DNA of 64,000 bases from Vagococcus martis (GTDB taxonomy: Bacteria > Bacillota > Bacilli > Lactobacillales > Vagococcaceae), in contig NZ_MVAB01000001.1 in NCBI RefSeq assembly GCF_002026305.1, positions 1-64,000 on the forward strand, written 5' to 3'. A program made the position numbers and the translations under genes. Below are positions 1 through 9,439 of this stretch, piece by piece. The number at the start of each line of letters is the position of its first letter. The first letter of the stretch is position 1. The notes beneath the pieces were generated by a model. It did no database searches, was not told where the DNA came from, and was given only the letters and a program-made list of their open reading frames with translations.

Positions 1-632
1 TGGTTATCAGAATTTCCTCTCCAGTATGCTCCAGCAACAGATAATAATTTGAAGACTTGAATACGTCCTGTAGATGGCACATGCACCCCACGACATAAAT
101 CAACAAAGTCACCTTGCTCATAAACTGTAATCACTTCATCTTCTGGTAAGTCAGTAATTAATTCCACTTTATATGGGTCTTCTTTAAACAACTCTAAAGC
201 ATCGGCACGAGAAATTTCTTTGCGAACGATTGGGTTATTTTCTTTTACAATCGCCATCATCTCTTTTTCAATTTCTTCTAAGTTTTCTTCAGAGATAACA
301 TTTTCACCATTATCAGTGTCATAGTAAAACCCATTTTCAATCGCTGGACCTACACCAAAGTGGATGTTTGGATACAAGCGTTTCATCGCGTTTGCCATCA
401 AGTGAGCTGTTGAGTGACGTAAAATTCCTAACGCATCTTCATGGTCTGGTGTCACGATTTCAATTGACCCATCCACTTCGATTGGTCGCTCTAAATCAAT
501 CAACTCACCGTTTAATTTACCTGCTAAGGCTTTTTTTGCTAAAGAATTGCTTATGCTTTTTGCAATATCTAATGTTGATGAGCCACTCTCAAATTCTTTG
601 ACAGCGCCATCTGGAAAAGTAATCTTAATCAT
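1..632 (-). CDS. thrS: Threonyl-tRNA synthetase, 5' part (runs off the left edge)
   Basis: This is the N-terminal part of threonyl-tRNA synthetase, which charges tRNA-Thr in the cytoplasm. Translated from the ATG at 632, it opens with [17 protein letters not shown], the TGS domain. The second additional (editing) domain follows, with the HxxxH-type motif visible as '[15 protein letters not shown]', and later the conserved '[13 protein letters not shown]' stretch. About 210 codons are present and the aminoacylation core lies outside the window. An AAAGGAGAC ribosome site sits just upstream. A T-box leader precedes it, so expression should respond to uncharged tRNA-Thr. The identification is firm. 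Confidence 0.96.
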   Translation of the reverse strand, partial: MIKITFPDGAVKEFESGSSTLDIAKSISNSLAKKALAGKLNGELIDLERPIEVDGSIEIVTPDHEDALGILRHSTAHLMANAMKRLYPNIHFGVGPAIENGFYYDTDNGENVISEENLEEIEKEMMAIVKENNPIVRKEISRADALELFKEDPYKVELITDLPEDEVITVYEQGDFVDLCRGVHVPSTGRIQVFKLLSVAGAYWRGNSDN

Positions 633-647
633 ACTATCGTCTCCTTT

Positions 648-905
648 TAATTTTTTAAATAAAAAAAGCCCTAGTAAGTCATATTTGACCTACTAGGACG
701 AATCATCGTGGTTCCACCTAATATTTAAGACATAAACCTATGTCTCCTCGAGCGTGTTAACGGTACGACCGGTCAAGTTTCAACCTGACTTTCGAAAGTG
801 GTCAACACATGCACTTATCTGGAAAACTCTCAATTATGTTTTCCTCCCTGTCAGATAGCCCTCACATATCGGTGTCTTTCTCAACAATTATCTTTTATTT
901 ATCTA
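648..905 (-). promoter_or_regulatory. T-box leader of thrS, with terminator/antiterminator
   Basis: On the minus strand the leader carries the T-box core AGGTGGAACCACG (around 706-719). It is followed by a strong hairpin, CCTAGTAGGTCA...TGACTTACTAGGG, ending in a run of T (about 661-698). This is the standard T-box arrangement: uncharged tRNA stabilises an antiterminator and allows read-through into thrS. I did not assign the specifier codon with certainty; threonine specificity is inferred from the downstream gene. Confidence 0.92.
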
Positions 906-913
906 CAGTTATA

Positions 914-942
914 TTTATAACACCTTTATAAATATAAAACAA
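914..942 (-). promoter_or_regulatory. Probable sigma-A promoter of thrS
   Basis: On the minus strand, TTGTTT (937-942) and TATAAA (914-919) are separated by 17 bases, a few bases upstream of the T-box leader. Spacing and position suit a housekeeping promoter. The match to consensus is moderate. Confidence 0.6.
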
Positions 943-952
943 GTACAAACAA

Positions 953-2584
953 TTAATTTTTTAGTTTAAACGTTTTGGGTGCGACTTTTTTTATCACAAT
1001 TAGCCCAATAGCCACATACAATAACGACACAATAGACAAGCCTAATGCATAGTAAAGTCCTGTTGTTTTTAGTTGTAAATTCATGTAGGCAAATAAATAA
1101 AAGACACCGTTCACTACTTTATAAATGGGGTTGATTACTTGAAAATCACTTGTAAAGGGTTGAAGGATATAATAAACAAATAATTCGTGAAACGAAAAAA
1201 GTAACGTCAGACTAATCATCACAAATAACACAAGTCCAATCAGATAGAGTGAGTTAAGCCCGACAACGACTAAATTAAAAACGATTAACCAAAATAATAA
1301 CACACCATTCACCATACTGTTATACAAGAGGATTTTCTTAAATCTAGCAAAAAATCCACTTATAATGGCTTCTTTGGTTCGATAAAAAGGAAAACTTAAC
1401 ATTGAAAGATCACAATTCATAAATAAACTTTGAACCACACTTTTTCCAACTGATGTTAAATATAAAATGAAGAAAAGCGAAGGAACAAGTCGGTACATAA
1501 ATGATTCTAATTCGCTCACATCAGACATGAATGGAAAAAATAGACTGGCTATCATTAAAGCGAGCCCTAGCACGCTGATGCTAATAACCTTAATCCACAT
1601 TCCTCGACTGAGCCCTTTTTTAAAACGACTAAAAAATAACGCATTTAAGTAGGCATTACCTGACAAATCATCGAAATTCGCCTCTTCATCAATACTCATT
1701 TTTTTCGTTAAGCCAACACCTTCAGTAAAGTTTGTGGTTTTGTTTTTTAACTCTTTATCATCTGCTTCAAATGCATACATTGATGAGTTAACTTTCTTTT
1801 CAGCAACTAACGTAAAACGAGGATAAGACAAATAACTTTTGACTACTAACCAACTAGCTAGAATGTTAAACATAATCAGTCCTATTATGACCAATGGATT
1901 AGAAAACAAAAAATGCATCAAGGAAGCTAACTTTGTTAACAGGAGGACACTAACCAAGCCAAGCATTCCTACTAAAATCGCAACTTTCTTTACCCATGGA
2001 TGCTTTTGAATAGTCAACGGTAAATCTATCAAAGACCATAATAATTGACTAAATAGATAAAGACTACTACCAAATAATGTCGCTAATACTACTGGTAGAT
2101 GGTTCATCATACTCAGAAAAATTAACACAATTGTTGCGATGAACACATCCATACAAATAACGAGTAAATTCATTCTTTTCAAATGAGAGGATTTATTAAT
2201 CCGAAAATTAGTGATAAATAACACATCTTTTTTATCAGGAATACTAAACAAGGAAGAAAATATTGGCAGATAAAAACCAAAAACAACTAGCCAAATATCA
2301 AAACTTGTTAATGATTGCTTGTCAAACGCAATAGTCGCTAAAAACGAACTAACGACAAACGGAATGATTCCTATTATAACTTTGATTGCTAGTGATATAG
2401 CGAATTTGATATATGTGAATACTTTTTTCAATGGATAATCTGCGTAGACCATTCCAACTGGGACGATTTTACCGATGAAAGGAATTCTACCAATAAAATA
2501 TACCAAACCATTTATAAAGGTGGTTCCTTTAAATAACTGAAGGGACATATATTCCTTGAGAGTTGATTTCACATTATTCATCAT
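953..2584 (-). CDS. ABC-2-type transporter permease
   Basis: A large, very hydrophobic protein of about 543 residues with roughly a dozen predicted membrane segments in two clusters, separated by a charged cytoplasmic stretch (about residues 270-330). It overlaps the end of the ATP-binding gene just upstream, so the two form one exporter. I chose the ATG at 2584 because GGTGAG lies just before it; a GTG at 2593 is also open. The substrate is unknown. The length exceeds that of a simple ABC-2 permease and suits the two-halves-in-one-chain exporters of Firmicutes. Confidence 0.8.
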   Translation of the reverse strand: MMNNVKSTLKEYMSLQLFKGTTFINGLVYFIGRIPFIGKIVPVGMVYADYPLKKVFTYIKFAISLAIKVIIGIIPFVVSSFLATIAFDKQSLTSFDIWLVVFGFYLPIFSSLFSIPDKKDVLFITNFRINKSSHLKRMNLLVICMDVFIATIVLIFLSMMNHLPVVLATLFGSSLYLFSQLLWSLIDLPLTIQKHPWVKKVAILVGMLGLVSVLLLTKLASLMHFLFSNPLVIIGLIMFNILASWLVVKSYLSYPRFTLVAEKKVNSSMYAFEADDKELKNKTTNFTEGVGLTKKMSIDEEANFDDLSGNAYLNALFFSRFKKGLSRGMWIKVISISVLGLALMIASLFFPFMSDVSELESFMYRLVPSLFFILYLTSVGKSVVQSLFMNCDLSMLSFPFYRTKEAIISGFFARFKKILLYNSMVNGVLLFWLIVFNLVVVGLNSLYLIGLVLFVMISLTLLFSFHELFVYYILQPFTSDFQVINPIYKVVNGVFYLFAYMNLQLKTTGLYYALGLSIVSLLYVAIGLIVIKKVAPKTFKLKN

Positions 2585-3326
2585 TAGACTCACCTAATAC
2601 TTCAGCTACTACTTCTTGCTTGTCACTGACCTCATCAGATAATAAAGAAACAATATCTGCTTCAAAACTGTTTGTATGAATTTTACTTGGATCAAATCCT
2701 GTTAGTTTCCCGTTATGTAAGACCACAATCTCATCACATAAATCTTGAGCTAACTGTAAAATATGAGTCGAGAAAATCACAACAGAGTCTTTTTTTATGG
2801 ATAAAATCAATTCTTTCATTTCATGAGCTGCAACCACATCAAAACTCGTCAATGGTTCATCAAGTAACAAGACAGGTGGTTGAACCATCATGGTTGCAAT
2901 CATTTGTACTTTATTTTTCATACCATGTGAATAGTCTTTTAATAAACGATGACGATCCTCTTTTTTAATGCCGACTTTTGCTAAGTACTCATCTGGCGTT
3001 CGAACGTTTAACATTTTTTCTTTATTCATATCGATAAAAAATTTGATAAATTCATAACCTGTCATAAAATCTGGCACTGTTGGAGTCGCATGAACTAACC
3101 CAACTTCTAAATCAGAAAAATCATGCTCTATCATGTCCTCTTTCAACTGAATCGTCCCTGAGTCAATGGATAAATCTTTTGATATACAATTAAAAAGTGT
3201 CGTTTTACCCGCTCCATTTCGACCTAATAATCCATATATTTTGCCTTTTTCAAATTGAAAACTCGCTTCATCTAAACTCGCTTTATCATCAAACTTTTTC
3301 ACTACGTCTTGTATGATTAACTCCAC
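2574..3326 (-). CDS. ABC transporter ATP-binding protein (ABC-2-type exporter)
   Basis: A 250-residue ATPase subunit that powers the neighbouring permease. Walker A is GRNGAGKTT (about 35-43), the signature region is the atypical YSHGMKNK, and Walker B is VLLLDEP. The C-terminus carries about 40 acidic extra residues. It starts with GTG at 3326: AAAGGAG lies 8 bases upstream and there is no in-frame ATG nearby. It overlaps the permease by 11 bases. A perfect 14-bp inverted repeat sits upstream in the divergent space shared with proC and may be an operator. The substrate cannot be read from the sequence. Confidence 0.88.
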   Translation of the reverse strand: MELIIQDVVKKFDDKASLDEASFQFEKGKIYGLLGRNGAGKTTLFNCISKDLSIDSGTIQLKEDMIEHDFSDLEVGLVHATPTVPDFMTGYEFIKFFIDMNKEKMLNVRTPDEYLAKVGIKKEDRHRLLKDYSHGMKNKVQMIATMMVQPPVLLLDEPLTSFDVVAAHEMKELILSIKKDSVVIFSTHILQLAQDLCDEIVVLHNGKLTGFDPSKIHTNSFEADIVSLLSDEVSDKQEVVAEVLGESNDE

Positions 3327-3353
3327 TCAACCCACTCCTTTAATTTAAATGTC

Positions 3354-3386
3354 TTTATAGTATATCATAAAGTGATATACTATAAA
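3354..3386. promoter_or_regulatory. Perfect 14-bp inverted repeat between divergent genes (possible operator)
   Basis: TTTATAGTATATCA (3354-3367) and its exact reverse complement TGATATACTATAAA (3373-3386) flank a 5-base loop. It lies between the divergent exporter operon and proC, where both promoters must be. No T-run follows on either strand, so an operator is likelier than a terminator. The cognate regulator is not in the neighbourhood. Confidence 0.55.
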
Positions 3387-3452
3387 ATTAGTTGTCACAA
3401 ATAATTTTACGTTCTATACTTGAATAAATATGTTAAAGAAAGATGGGATGAT

Positions 3453-4238
3453 ATGAAAATAGGTATTTTCGGTGCTGGTCATATGGGTAGTGCCATGATA
3501 AAAGGATGGGTTCAATCAAACGAAATTAAACCAGAGGATATTTTAGTTAAGGGTGGTCGTAGTAATACTGCAGAAGAGTTACAAAAAACGATTCCCTTTA
3601 AACTAACAGATCATGTAGCTGACTTTAATCAGGTAGATATTATTTTTTTAGCCGTTAAGACACCTATCATTTTGCCGGTGATTCATGAGTTAAAAAACTT
3701 TTTAAAATCTAGTATTCCTATTGTGTCAGTATCTGCAGGTGTGCCTGTTTCTGAGATGCAAGTCGCTTTGGGTGAAGCGTATCCTGTGGCTCAAGCCATT
3801 CCGAATACACCTGTACAAATCAATCAAGGTATCACGGGTATTGTTTATGCTGACTCAATCACTGACGCCCAAAAAGAGAGGATTCATCAATCACTTGCTA
3901 TTTTAGGTATGGTGAAAGAAATTAGCGCTGATAACATTGATATTTTTGGTACATTAGCTGGGTGTGGCCCTGCATTTGTTGATGTCTTCATGGAAGCTCT
4001 AGGAGATGCGGCTGTTCTTCATGGCATGAACCGCGAACTGGCCTATGAGGTCGTTGCTAAGATGGTGAGTGGTGCAGCTAACCTTTTATCAGAGTCTAAA
4101 AAACATCCAGGTGAGTTAAAAGATGGGGTTACTTCTCCGGGAGGCACCACAATAAAAGGGGTTGTCGCATTAGAAAAAAACGGCTTTAGATATGCCGCTA
4201 TCTCCAGTATTGATACTATTATGGAGTCGTATGAATAA
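3453..4238 (+). CDS. proC: Pyrroline-5-carboxylate reductase
   Basis: Catalyses the last step of proline synthesis, the NAD(P)H-dependent reduction of 1-pyrroline-5-carboxylate. The N-terminal Rossmann fold begins MKIGIFGAGHMGSAMIKGW. The C-terminal dimerisation/active-site region has 'GCGPAFVDVFMEALGDAAV' and the family signature 'VTSPGGTT' (bases about 4129-4155). At 261 residues it has normal family length. I use the ATG at 3453, preceded by AAAGAAAGATGGGATG, rather than a TTG 33 bases earlier, because the Rossmann glycine motif normally sits at the extreme N-terminus. It is monocistronic, ending at a bidirectional terminator. No proA/proB lies nearby. Confidence 0.94.
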   Translation: MKIGIFGAGHMGSAMIKGWVQSNEIKPEDILVKGGRSNTAEELQKTIPFKLTDHVADFNQVDIIFLAVKTPIILPVIHELKNFLKSSIPIVSVSAGVPVSEMQVALGEAYPVAQAIPNTPVQINQGITGIVYADSITDAQKERIHQSLAILGMVKEISADNIDIFGTLAGCGPAFVDVFMEALGDAAVLHGMNRELAYEVVAKMVSGAANLLSESKKHPGELKDGVTSPGGTTIKGVVALEKNGFRYAAISSIDTIMESYE

Positions 4239-4283
4239 AAAGACTATCCCAGAAAACCATGATGGTATCTGGGATAGTTTTAA
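4237..4283. terminator. Bidirectional terminator between proC and the BceB-like gene
   Basis: ACTATCCCAGA (4243-4253) pairs with TCTGGGATAGT (4268-4278), with A/T runs on both sides. It serves the two convergent genes. Confidence 0.85.
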
Positions 4284-6154
4284 TCTACAGTGACTTCTTT
4301 ATATAATTTTTTAAAATAAAATGCTCTAGCAATGAGATAATAGCTAATTTGGATAATTAAAAATATGCCTATTACCCAAAAGGCTGTAATTTGTAGTCCT
4401 TGCCCAAACATGGCGTACATTGATTTAAGTGCAACAATGCCATGAATAGAAGACACAATAATTGGTGTGAAAAATAAGATGGCCACTTGCCGATAGACAA
4501 TACGTTTCATTTCTTTTCGACTAATCCCTAACTGATAAACAATTCGAAATTTTTCCGTATCCACTGACATATCACTATACAATCTAAAATATAAAAAACT
4601 ACCCGCCGAAACAAAAAAGATCGCCCCTATAAAAAAACCAACAAATAAGACGGGTGTGTATATATCTGTGATTGATTGCATAATAAGTGCCTTACTTTGT
4701 AGCCCTTGTATATCCGATAACCGACTTGCCACATGCACTTGTTTGTCGCGTGTTTTCTTATCGGCTAACCAACCAATTTCTTGTTGTTCACCGTATTGAT
4801 CAATAAAGGCTCGATATGCCTCTTTTGGTACAACATAAACATTTTGAAATCCTGGAATGACTTCTTTTTTTACTTGTATTGACTCCACAGATAGACTCGA
4901 TTGGTTAGGGACTGGTAATTGTTTTAAATACCCCTTTTGATAATTACTACTCATATCCTCATGTTTGGTTTCAATACGGTATGTTTTACTATCATCTGGC
5001 AGTGTTTCATTGCCAATAAATTTGGCCAATTCTTTATATGTGCGGTGACTGATGACTCGATAACCGTTATGCTGTTCATTGGATGGAACGTTTACGATTT
5101 TCATCCGCAATTCCATCATGTCTAAATCTTCTTTATCAATCTCGCGTTGCATCACATCCAGATTTTTTGCTAATTCTTGTTTTTTACCATCAATATCAGT
5201 CAGATAAAAATCATAGGTCATCGCGTCAACTGAGGCATAAGTCATCTCTTTAAACCCAGTCAATGAGCCAATTGCTGCAAATGCGACAGTGGTAATAATC
5301 GACACTAAGAAAAAAGAACGTGCGTTATCTTTCATCCGAAATCCTAAATCAGAGTAGACAAGCATATTAGTTTTATTCCAAAAACGATGTTTATTTTTTT
5401 TCAATCGTGAAATCACCAGAATACTAAGCTGATTAAATAAAAAATGCGTTCCGACTATGACAATTAAAATAACAGGTATCATCGCAAAAAATACTTGCAT
5501 TCCTTTAACAGTTAAAGCAATGGCATACCCAATACCAATTAACAAGACAGCTAATAATGACTTGAAGGGTGACACTTTTAGTTCCCCTTTACCATTTTCA
5601 TCGCTTTGTAAAAGTTCTTGAATATCCATTTTTGGTATTTTTAATTGAATAAATAAAGAAATAGAAAAAAATAACAAGGTAAAGGCAATAAATGTAATGA
5701 GAATTGAATACACGGGAAAATAAAATGGCAACTCAATACCTAATATTGATTTACTCAAAAAAAGGAGTAATTGAGAAAAAATAAATCCTAGTAGTATCCC
5801 ACCAATTGTCGCCACAAACCCAACAAGCGTATTTTCACCAAATATCATTTTTCTTAGTTGTTTCGGTGACATCCCCTGAATTAGTAACAAGCCAAATTCT
5901 TTTTTTCTCGATTGTAAAAAAATATCCATCGAATACAAGACATAAAAAAAGGAAAACACAAAAATAATCAAGGATGAGACATTCATCCCCACTATTACAA
6001 TCTGGCTCATATTCTCATGACTTAACATAGGATGATGAGCGAAAGTTGAAAAGGTGAAAAAGGTCATCACTGTCGTTAGCGTGCTAAGAAGATAAGCTAG
6101 ATATAATGATTTATTACGTACAGTATGCTTGAATATAAATTCATTAAAAGTCAT
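4280..6154 (-). CDS. BceB-like ABC transporter permease (FtsX family)
   Basis: A permease of 624 residues with about ten membrane segments: four near the N-terminus, then two more, then a large extracellular domain (about residues 310-500), then a C-terminal group. This is the layout of the BceB/VraG class, which sense or detoxify cell-wall-active peptides. I use the ATG at 6154, with GAAGGTG upstream, inside the end of the ATPase gene; the pair overlaps. Unlike most BceAB pairs, no histidine kinase/response regulator gene lies next to it. The peptide-resistance role is inferred from architecture only. Confidence 0.82.
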   Translation of the reverse strand: MTFNEFIFKHTVRNKSLYLAYLLSTLTTVMTFFTFSTFAHHPMLSHENMSQIVIVGMNVSSLIIFVFSFFYVLYSMDIFLQSRKKEFGLLLIQGMSPKQLRKMIFGENTLVGFVATIGGILLGFIFSQLLLFLSKSILGIELPFYFPVYSILITFIAFTLLFFSISLFIQLKIPKMDIQELLQSDENGKGELKVSPFKSLLAVLLIGIGYAIALTVKGMQVFFAMIPVILIVIVGTHFLFNQLSILVISRLKKNKHRFWNKTNMLVYSDLGFRMKDNARSFFLVSIITTVAFAAIGSLTGFKEMTYASVDAMTYDFYLTDIDGKKQELAKNLDVMQREIDKEDLDMMELRMKIVNVPSNEQHNGYRVISHRTYKELAKFIGNETLPDDSKTYRIETKHEDMSSNYQKGYLKQLPVPNQSSLSVESIQVKKEVIPGFQNVYVVPKEAYRAFIDQYGEQQEIGWLADKKTRDKQVHVASRLSDIQGLQSKALIMQSITDIYTPVLFVGFFIGAIFFVSAGSFLYFRLYSDMSVDTEKFRIVYQLGISRKEMKRIVYRQVAILFFTPIIVSSIHGIVALKSMYAMFGQGLQITAFWVIGIFLIIQISYYLIARAFYFKKLYKEVTVD

Positions 6155-6896
6155 CTGCTTCACCTTCTAACTGTTTCAAACACACTAAAATATCATCATA
6201 AAATTCACTCTGAGAAGCATGTCGTTGGATTTCTTGTGTCAGTTCGCCATCTTTAATAAATATAATCTTTTGACAATAGCTAGCTGCAAATGCGTCATGC
6301 GTTACCATTAAAATAGTAGAATGTAAACGTTGGTTTAAATTGGATAGTAATCTCATGACTTCTTTAGACGCCTTGGTATCTAAATTTCCAGTAGGTTCAT
6401 CGGCTAGTAATAATTTTGGTTTATGAATCATCGCTCTTGCAATAGCCACGCGTTGAGCTTGACCTCCTGATATTTGACTCATTCTTTTATTGAGTAGTTG
6501 TTCTATCCCTAAAATATGTGCCATCTCATTTAAAGCATTTGTCATCAGTTCAACACTTTTACCATCCAACGTCAGTGGTAAAACAATGTTTTCACCAACT
6601 GTCAATGTAGGCATTAAGTTAAACCCCTGAAACACAAAGCCTAATTCATTACGTCTAAATTTTACTAAATCATCTTGATTAAATTCAGAAGGGTTTTCCC
6701 CGTCAAGTAAGACTTGACCGGTTGTGGGTTTATCAATTGTTCCGATTAAATTTAATAACGTGGATTTACCACTACCGGAAGGGCCCATAATCCCAACAAA
6801 CTCTCCTTTATCGACCGTTAATGATACACCTTTTAATGCTTGAAAAATCAAGTCACGTGAGCCATAAGATTTTGTGACATTTTTTAATTCTAACAT
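6144..6896 (-). CDS. BceA-like ABC transporter ATP-binding protein
   Basis: A 250-residue ATPase of the MacB/LolD/BceA group. Walker A is GPSGSGKST (about 38-46), the signature is ISGGQAQR, Walker B is [12 protein letters not shown], and the H-loop is MVTHD. It is directly coupled by overlap to the FtsX-type permease, so the two form one transporter. Related pairs protect against bacitracin- or lantibiotic-type peptides, with expression normally controlled by a linked two-component system. None is seen here. Confidence 0.87.
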   Translation of the reverse strand: MLELKNVTKSYGSRDLIFQALKGVSLTVDKGEFVGIMGPSGSGKSTLLNLIGTIDKPTTGQVLLDGENPSEFNQDDLVKFRRNELGFVFQGFNLMPTLTVGENIVLPLTLDGKSVELMTNALNEMAHILGIEQLLNKRMSQISGGQAQRVAIARAMIHKPKLLLADEPTGNLDTKASKEVMRLLSNLNQRLHSTILMVTHDAFAASYCQKIIFIKDGELTQEIQRHASQSEFYDDILVCLKQLEGEADDF

Positions 6897-7085
6897 GTTA
6901 TTTACCTACTTTCTCTTCCAAAATTCCCCTAATTATAGAGTAACATGTAAGAGCCTATATTTAAACGAACAATAGTGTAAGTTTGTTAACAAACGTTTAA
7001 TATTAACACAATTTTATTAAAAAAGACTATTATTTATACATATTTTTGCTATACTTATTAAGTATAAAACCATGGAGGTGACAAA

Positions 7086-9185
7086 ATGGCCGTTTTAGAA
7101 GCGACGATTTTATTTATTATACTTGTTATAATATCCAATATTATTAGTCATTATCTCGTAGCAATTCCAACAGCCTTAATAGAAATTAGTGTTGGTGTGA
7201 TTGTGGCGTTATTTTTACATATAGATATTGAATTACAAACAGATTGGTTCATGTTATTATTTGTTGCACCACTTCTTTATAGTGATGCCAAGCATTTTCC
7301 AAAGAAAGAATTATGGGAGTTACGAACCCCTATCTTTGCCAATGCTATTTTGTTAGTTTTTTTGACGACAATAGCAGGCGGATTATTGATTAATGTGTTT
7401 ATTCCTCAAGTCAGTTTACCGCTAGCTTTTGCATTGGCTGCAGTCTTGTCTCCAACTGATCCAGTTGCCGTTCAAGGCATCGCCGAGCAAGTAAAATTGC
7501 CTAAGAAAATTCTAACGTTGATTAGTGGTGAGAGTTTAATCAATGATGCTAGTGGATTAATTGCGTTTAAATATGCACTTGCAGCCTTTTTAACTGGTTA
7601 CTTTTCCCTCAAACAGGCAACAGGTGATTTTATTTATATGACGATTATTGGGATTGTCATTGGATATGTGATCAGTAAATTAGTTTACATGATTCAACGA
7701 ACGTTACTCAGACAAGGGATTCAAGATGTGATTTTACACTCATCATTACAAGTTATGACGCCTTTTGTGATTTTTATCGCTGCTGAACTGGTGCATGCTT
7801 CTGGAGTGATTGCCGTTGTGGTAGCAGGTGTGTTGGCGATTCAACAAGAACCACTATTTCGAGGACGATTTTCCGAAATTAAAATTGTCACAAATAAATT
7901 ATGGGACATCATTATCTATTTATTAAACGGTATTGTGTTTGTTATTTTAGGTACAACACTCCCATATGCGATGCGTGCTGCTATTATTGACCCATCAATT
8001 AGTAATGGACTACTGATTTTATATGTACTCATTGTCTGGGTTATCTTAATGAGTATTCGAACACTTTGGTCTTACACGTATATGTGGTACGACTACCTCA
8101 AATCCCAAAAGTCCATGCCACTTAAGCCTAGATTTTCTGTTGCTGTATTAACTGGATTAACAGGTGTTAGAGGTGCTGTTACAATGGCAATGGTCTTATC
8201 AATCCCTTTCTTCTTACCGGATGGAAATGTCTTCCAGGAAAGGTATTTGATTATCTTTTTAGCTAGTGGGGTTATTTTAGTGAGCTTATTAGTGGCAGTC
8301 ATTACCTTACCTATTTTCACTAAACAAAAGAAACGTTTAGTTCTGACAGGCGATGAAGCAAATCCAGAACCAATTGATGATCTTTCAGATGACACTCAAT
8401 TGCCAGAAATTGAAGCACGAAAATTAATTACAAAACAAGCGATTAAATCCTTGCAACAAGATTTGACTTCTGAAAACGAATTGATTATCAACGACATTTT
8501 ACAAGATTTAGATAAACAATTAAGGTTTCTTTACTTAGATGACGATCGAACGTCAAATGAAATATACTATAAATTAGAACTTGAATACCGTCACCTTGCT
8601 GCAGATTATGAAACAAAAAAAGTGTGCGAGCTGTTACCAATACTCAACTTACCAAAGAAAACTGAAAAAAACTATTTAAACATGTTATATTATAAACAAC
8701 GAGCTCATTCAAGTAATATCAACATGATGGCTCATCAATACTTATATAAATTACAAAAGAAAACCAAACGATTAATTTATCAATCTATCTTAAAAAAACA
8801 ACCAGATTCCTATCAATTGGATACAATCAAAAAAATTACAACATTAGAAGTGAATAGTTCAGAAGCAACTGTCGATATGCTTCAAACGTGTCAACATCAT
8901 CTCGATCAATCAGATCGGTATTTTACTGTGCGATATAATATTTTGAATCAATTAATCATGGAATACCAAAGTAAAGTCCATCGACTTCAGCATTATCACC
9001 TAGTACAAGAAGCAAGTTATCAAGAACTGTATCAAGATTATTTTTTACGTGCATTAGACGAAGAACGTGGAATGATTCAAACCTTACTTGAACAAGGGCT
9101 TATCTCAAATACTATGGCAAATCAGTTAAGACAAGGGATAAACTATAGTGAAACATCGTTCTTACAAACAAACGTTGAAGAATAA
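7086..9185 (+). CDS. Na+/H+ antiporter, CPA1 family
   Basis: A membrane antiporter of 699 residues exchanging cytoplasmic Na+ (possibly K+) for external protons. The first 420 residues hold about twelve membrane segments with the conserved 'SPTDPVAV' motif and, further on, 'GESLINDASGL' and 'TGVRGAVTMAMVLSIP', hallmarks of CPA1/NhaP proteins. The remaining ~280 residues form a hydrophilic, helix-rich cytoplasmic tail, probably regulatory. A strong ribosome site (GGAGGTGACAAA) fixes the start. It is transcribed alone and followed by a terminator. Confidence 0.92.
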   Translation: MAVLEATILFIILVIISNIISHYLVAIPTALIEISVGVIVALFLHIDIELQTDWFMLLFVAPLLYSDAKHFPKKELWELRTPIFANAILLVFLTTIAGGLLINVFIPQVSLPLAFALAAVLSPTDPVAVQGIAEQVKLPKKILTLISGESLINDASGLIAFKYALAAFLTGYFSLKQATGDFIYMTIIGIVIGYVISKLVYMIQRTLLRQGIQDVILHSSLQVMTPFVIFIAAELVHASGVIAVVVAGVLAIQQEPLFRGRFSEIKIVTNKLWDIIIYLLNGIVFVILGTTLPYAMRAAIIDPSISNGLLILYVLIVWVILMSIRTLWSYTYMWYDYLKSQKSMPLKPRFSVAVLTGLTGVRGAVTMAMVLSIPFFLPDGNVFQERYLIIFLASGVILVSLLVAVITLPIFTKQKKRLVLTGDEANPEPIDDLSDDTQLPEIEARKLITKQAIKSLQQDLTSENELIINDILQDLDKQLRFLYLDDDRTSNEIYYKLELEYRHLAADYETKKVCELLPILNLPKKTEKNYLNMLYYKQRAHSSNINMMAHQYLYKLQKKTKRLIYQSILKKQPDSYQLDTIKKITTLEVNSSEATVDMLQTCQHHLDQSDRYFTVRYNILNQLIMEYQSKVHRLQHYHLVQEASYQELYQDYFLRALDEERGMIQTLLEQGLISNTMANQLRQGINYSETSFLQTNVEE

Positions 9186-9226
9186 AAAATCATCCTGAGA
9201 GAAAAACTCTTAGGATGATTTTTTTG
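9186..9226 (+). terminator. Terminator after the Na+/H+ antiporter
   Basis: AAATCATCCTGAGAG pairs with CTCTTAGGATGATTT across a short A-rich loop, followed by a T-run. Confidence 0.88.
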
Positions 9227-9249
9227 TATATGTTAGATAACATGCAAAT

Positions 9250-9415
9250 TTAATAATCTGGAAGAAAAATCACCAACAAAATGTATGGAATTAGTGCTCC
9301 AGTGAAAAAGAAAATCAGTCTAAATAGATTAGGTGACATTCCAAAAAAAGTCACCCAATCCTCCACAAATTCCAGAAAAAACTTTATCAGTACTTGATTT
9401 CCTTAATCTTTTCAT
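9250..9415 (-). pseudogene. Small PspC-domain protein, frameshifted
   Basis: A GAAGGAGA ribosome site precedes an ATG at 9415 whose product begins MKRLRKSSTDKVFSGICGG, the opening of PspC-domain membrane proteins (phage-shock/envelope stress family). After 'GLGDFF' the frame breaks at a run of seven A (9343-9349; seven T on the coding strand). Dropping one base restores 'GMSPNLFRLIFFFTGALIP' and a hydrophobic end with the stop at 9250-9252. Intact, it would be a protein of about 54 residues with one membrane segment. The defect could be a real one-base insertion, a phase-variable tract or a homopolymer sequencing error. Confidence 0.75.
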
Positions 9416-9439
9416 TATTTAATTCTCCTTCAGTTAGTT

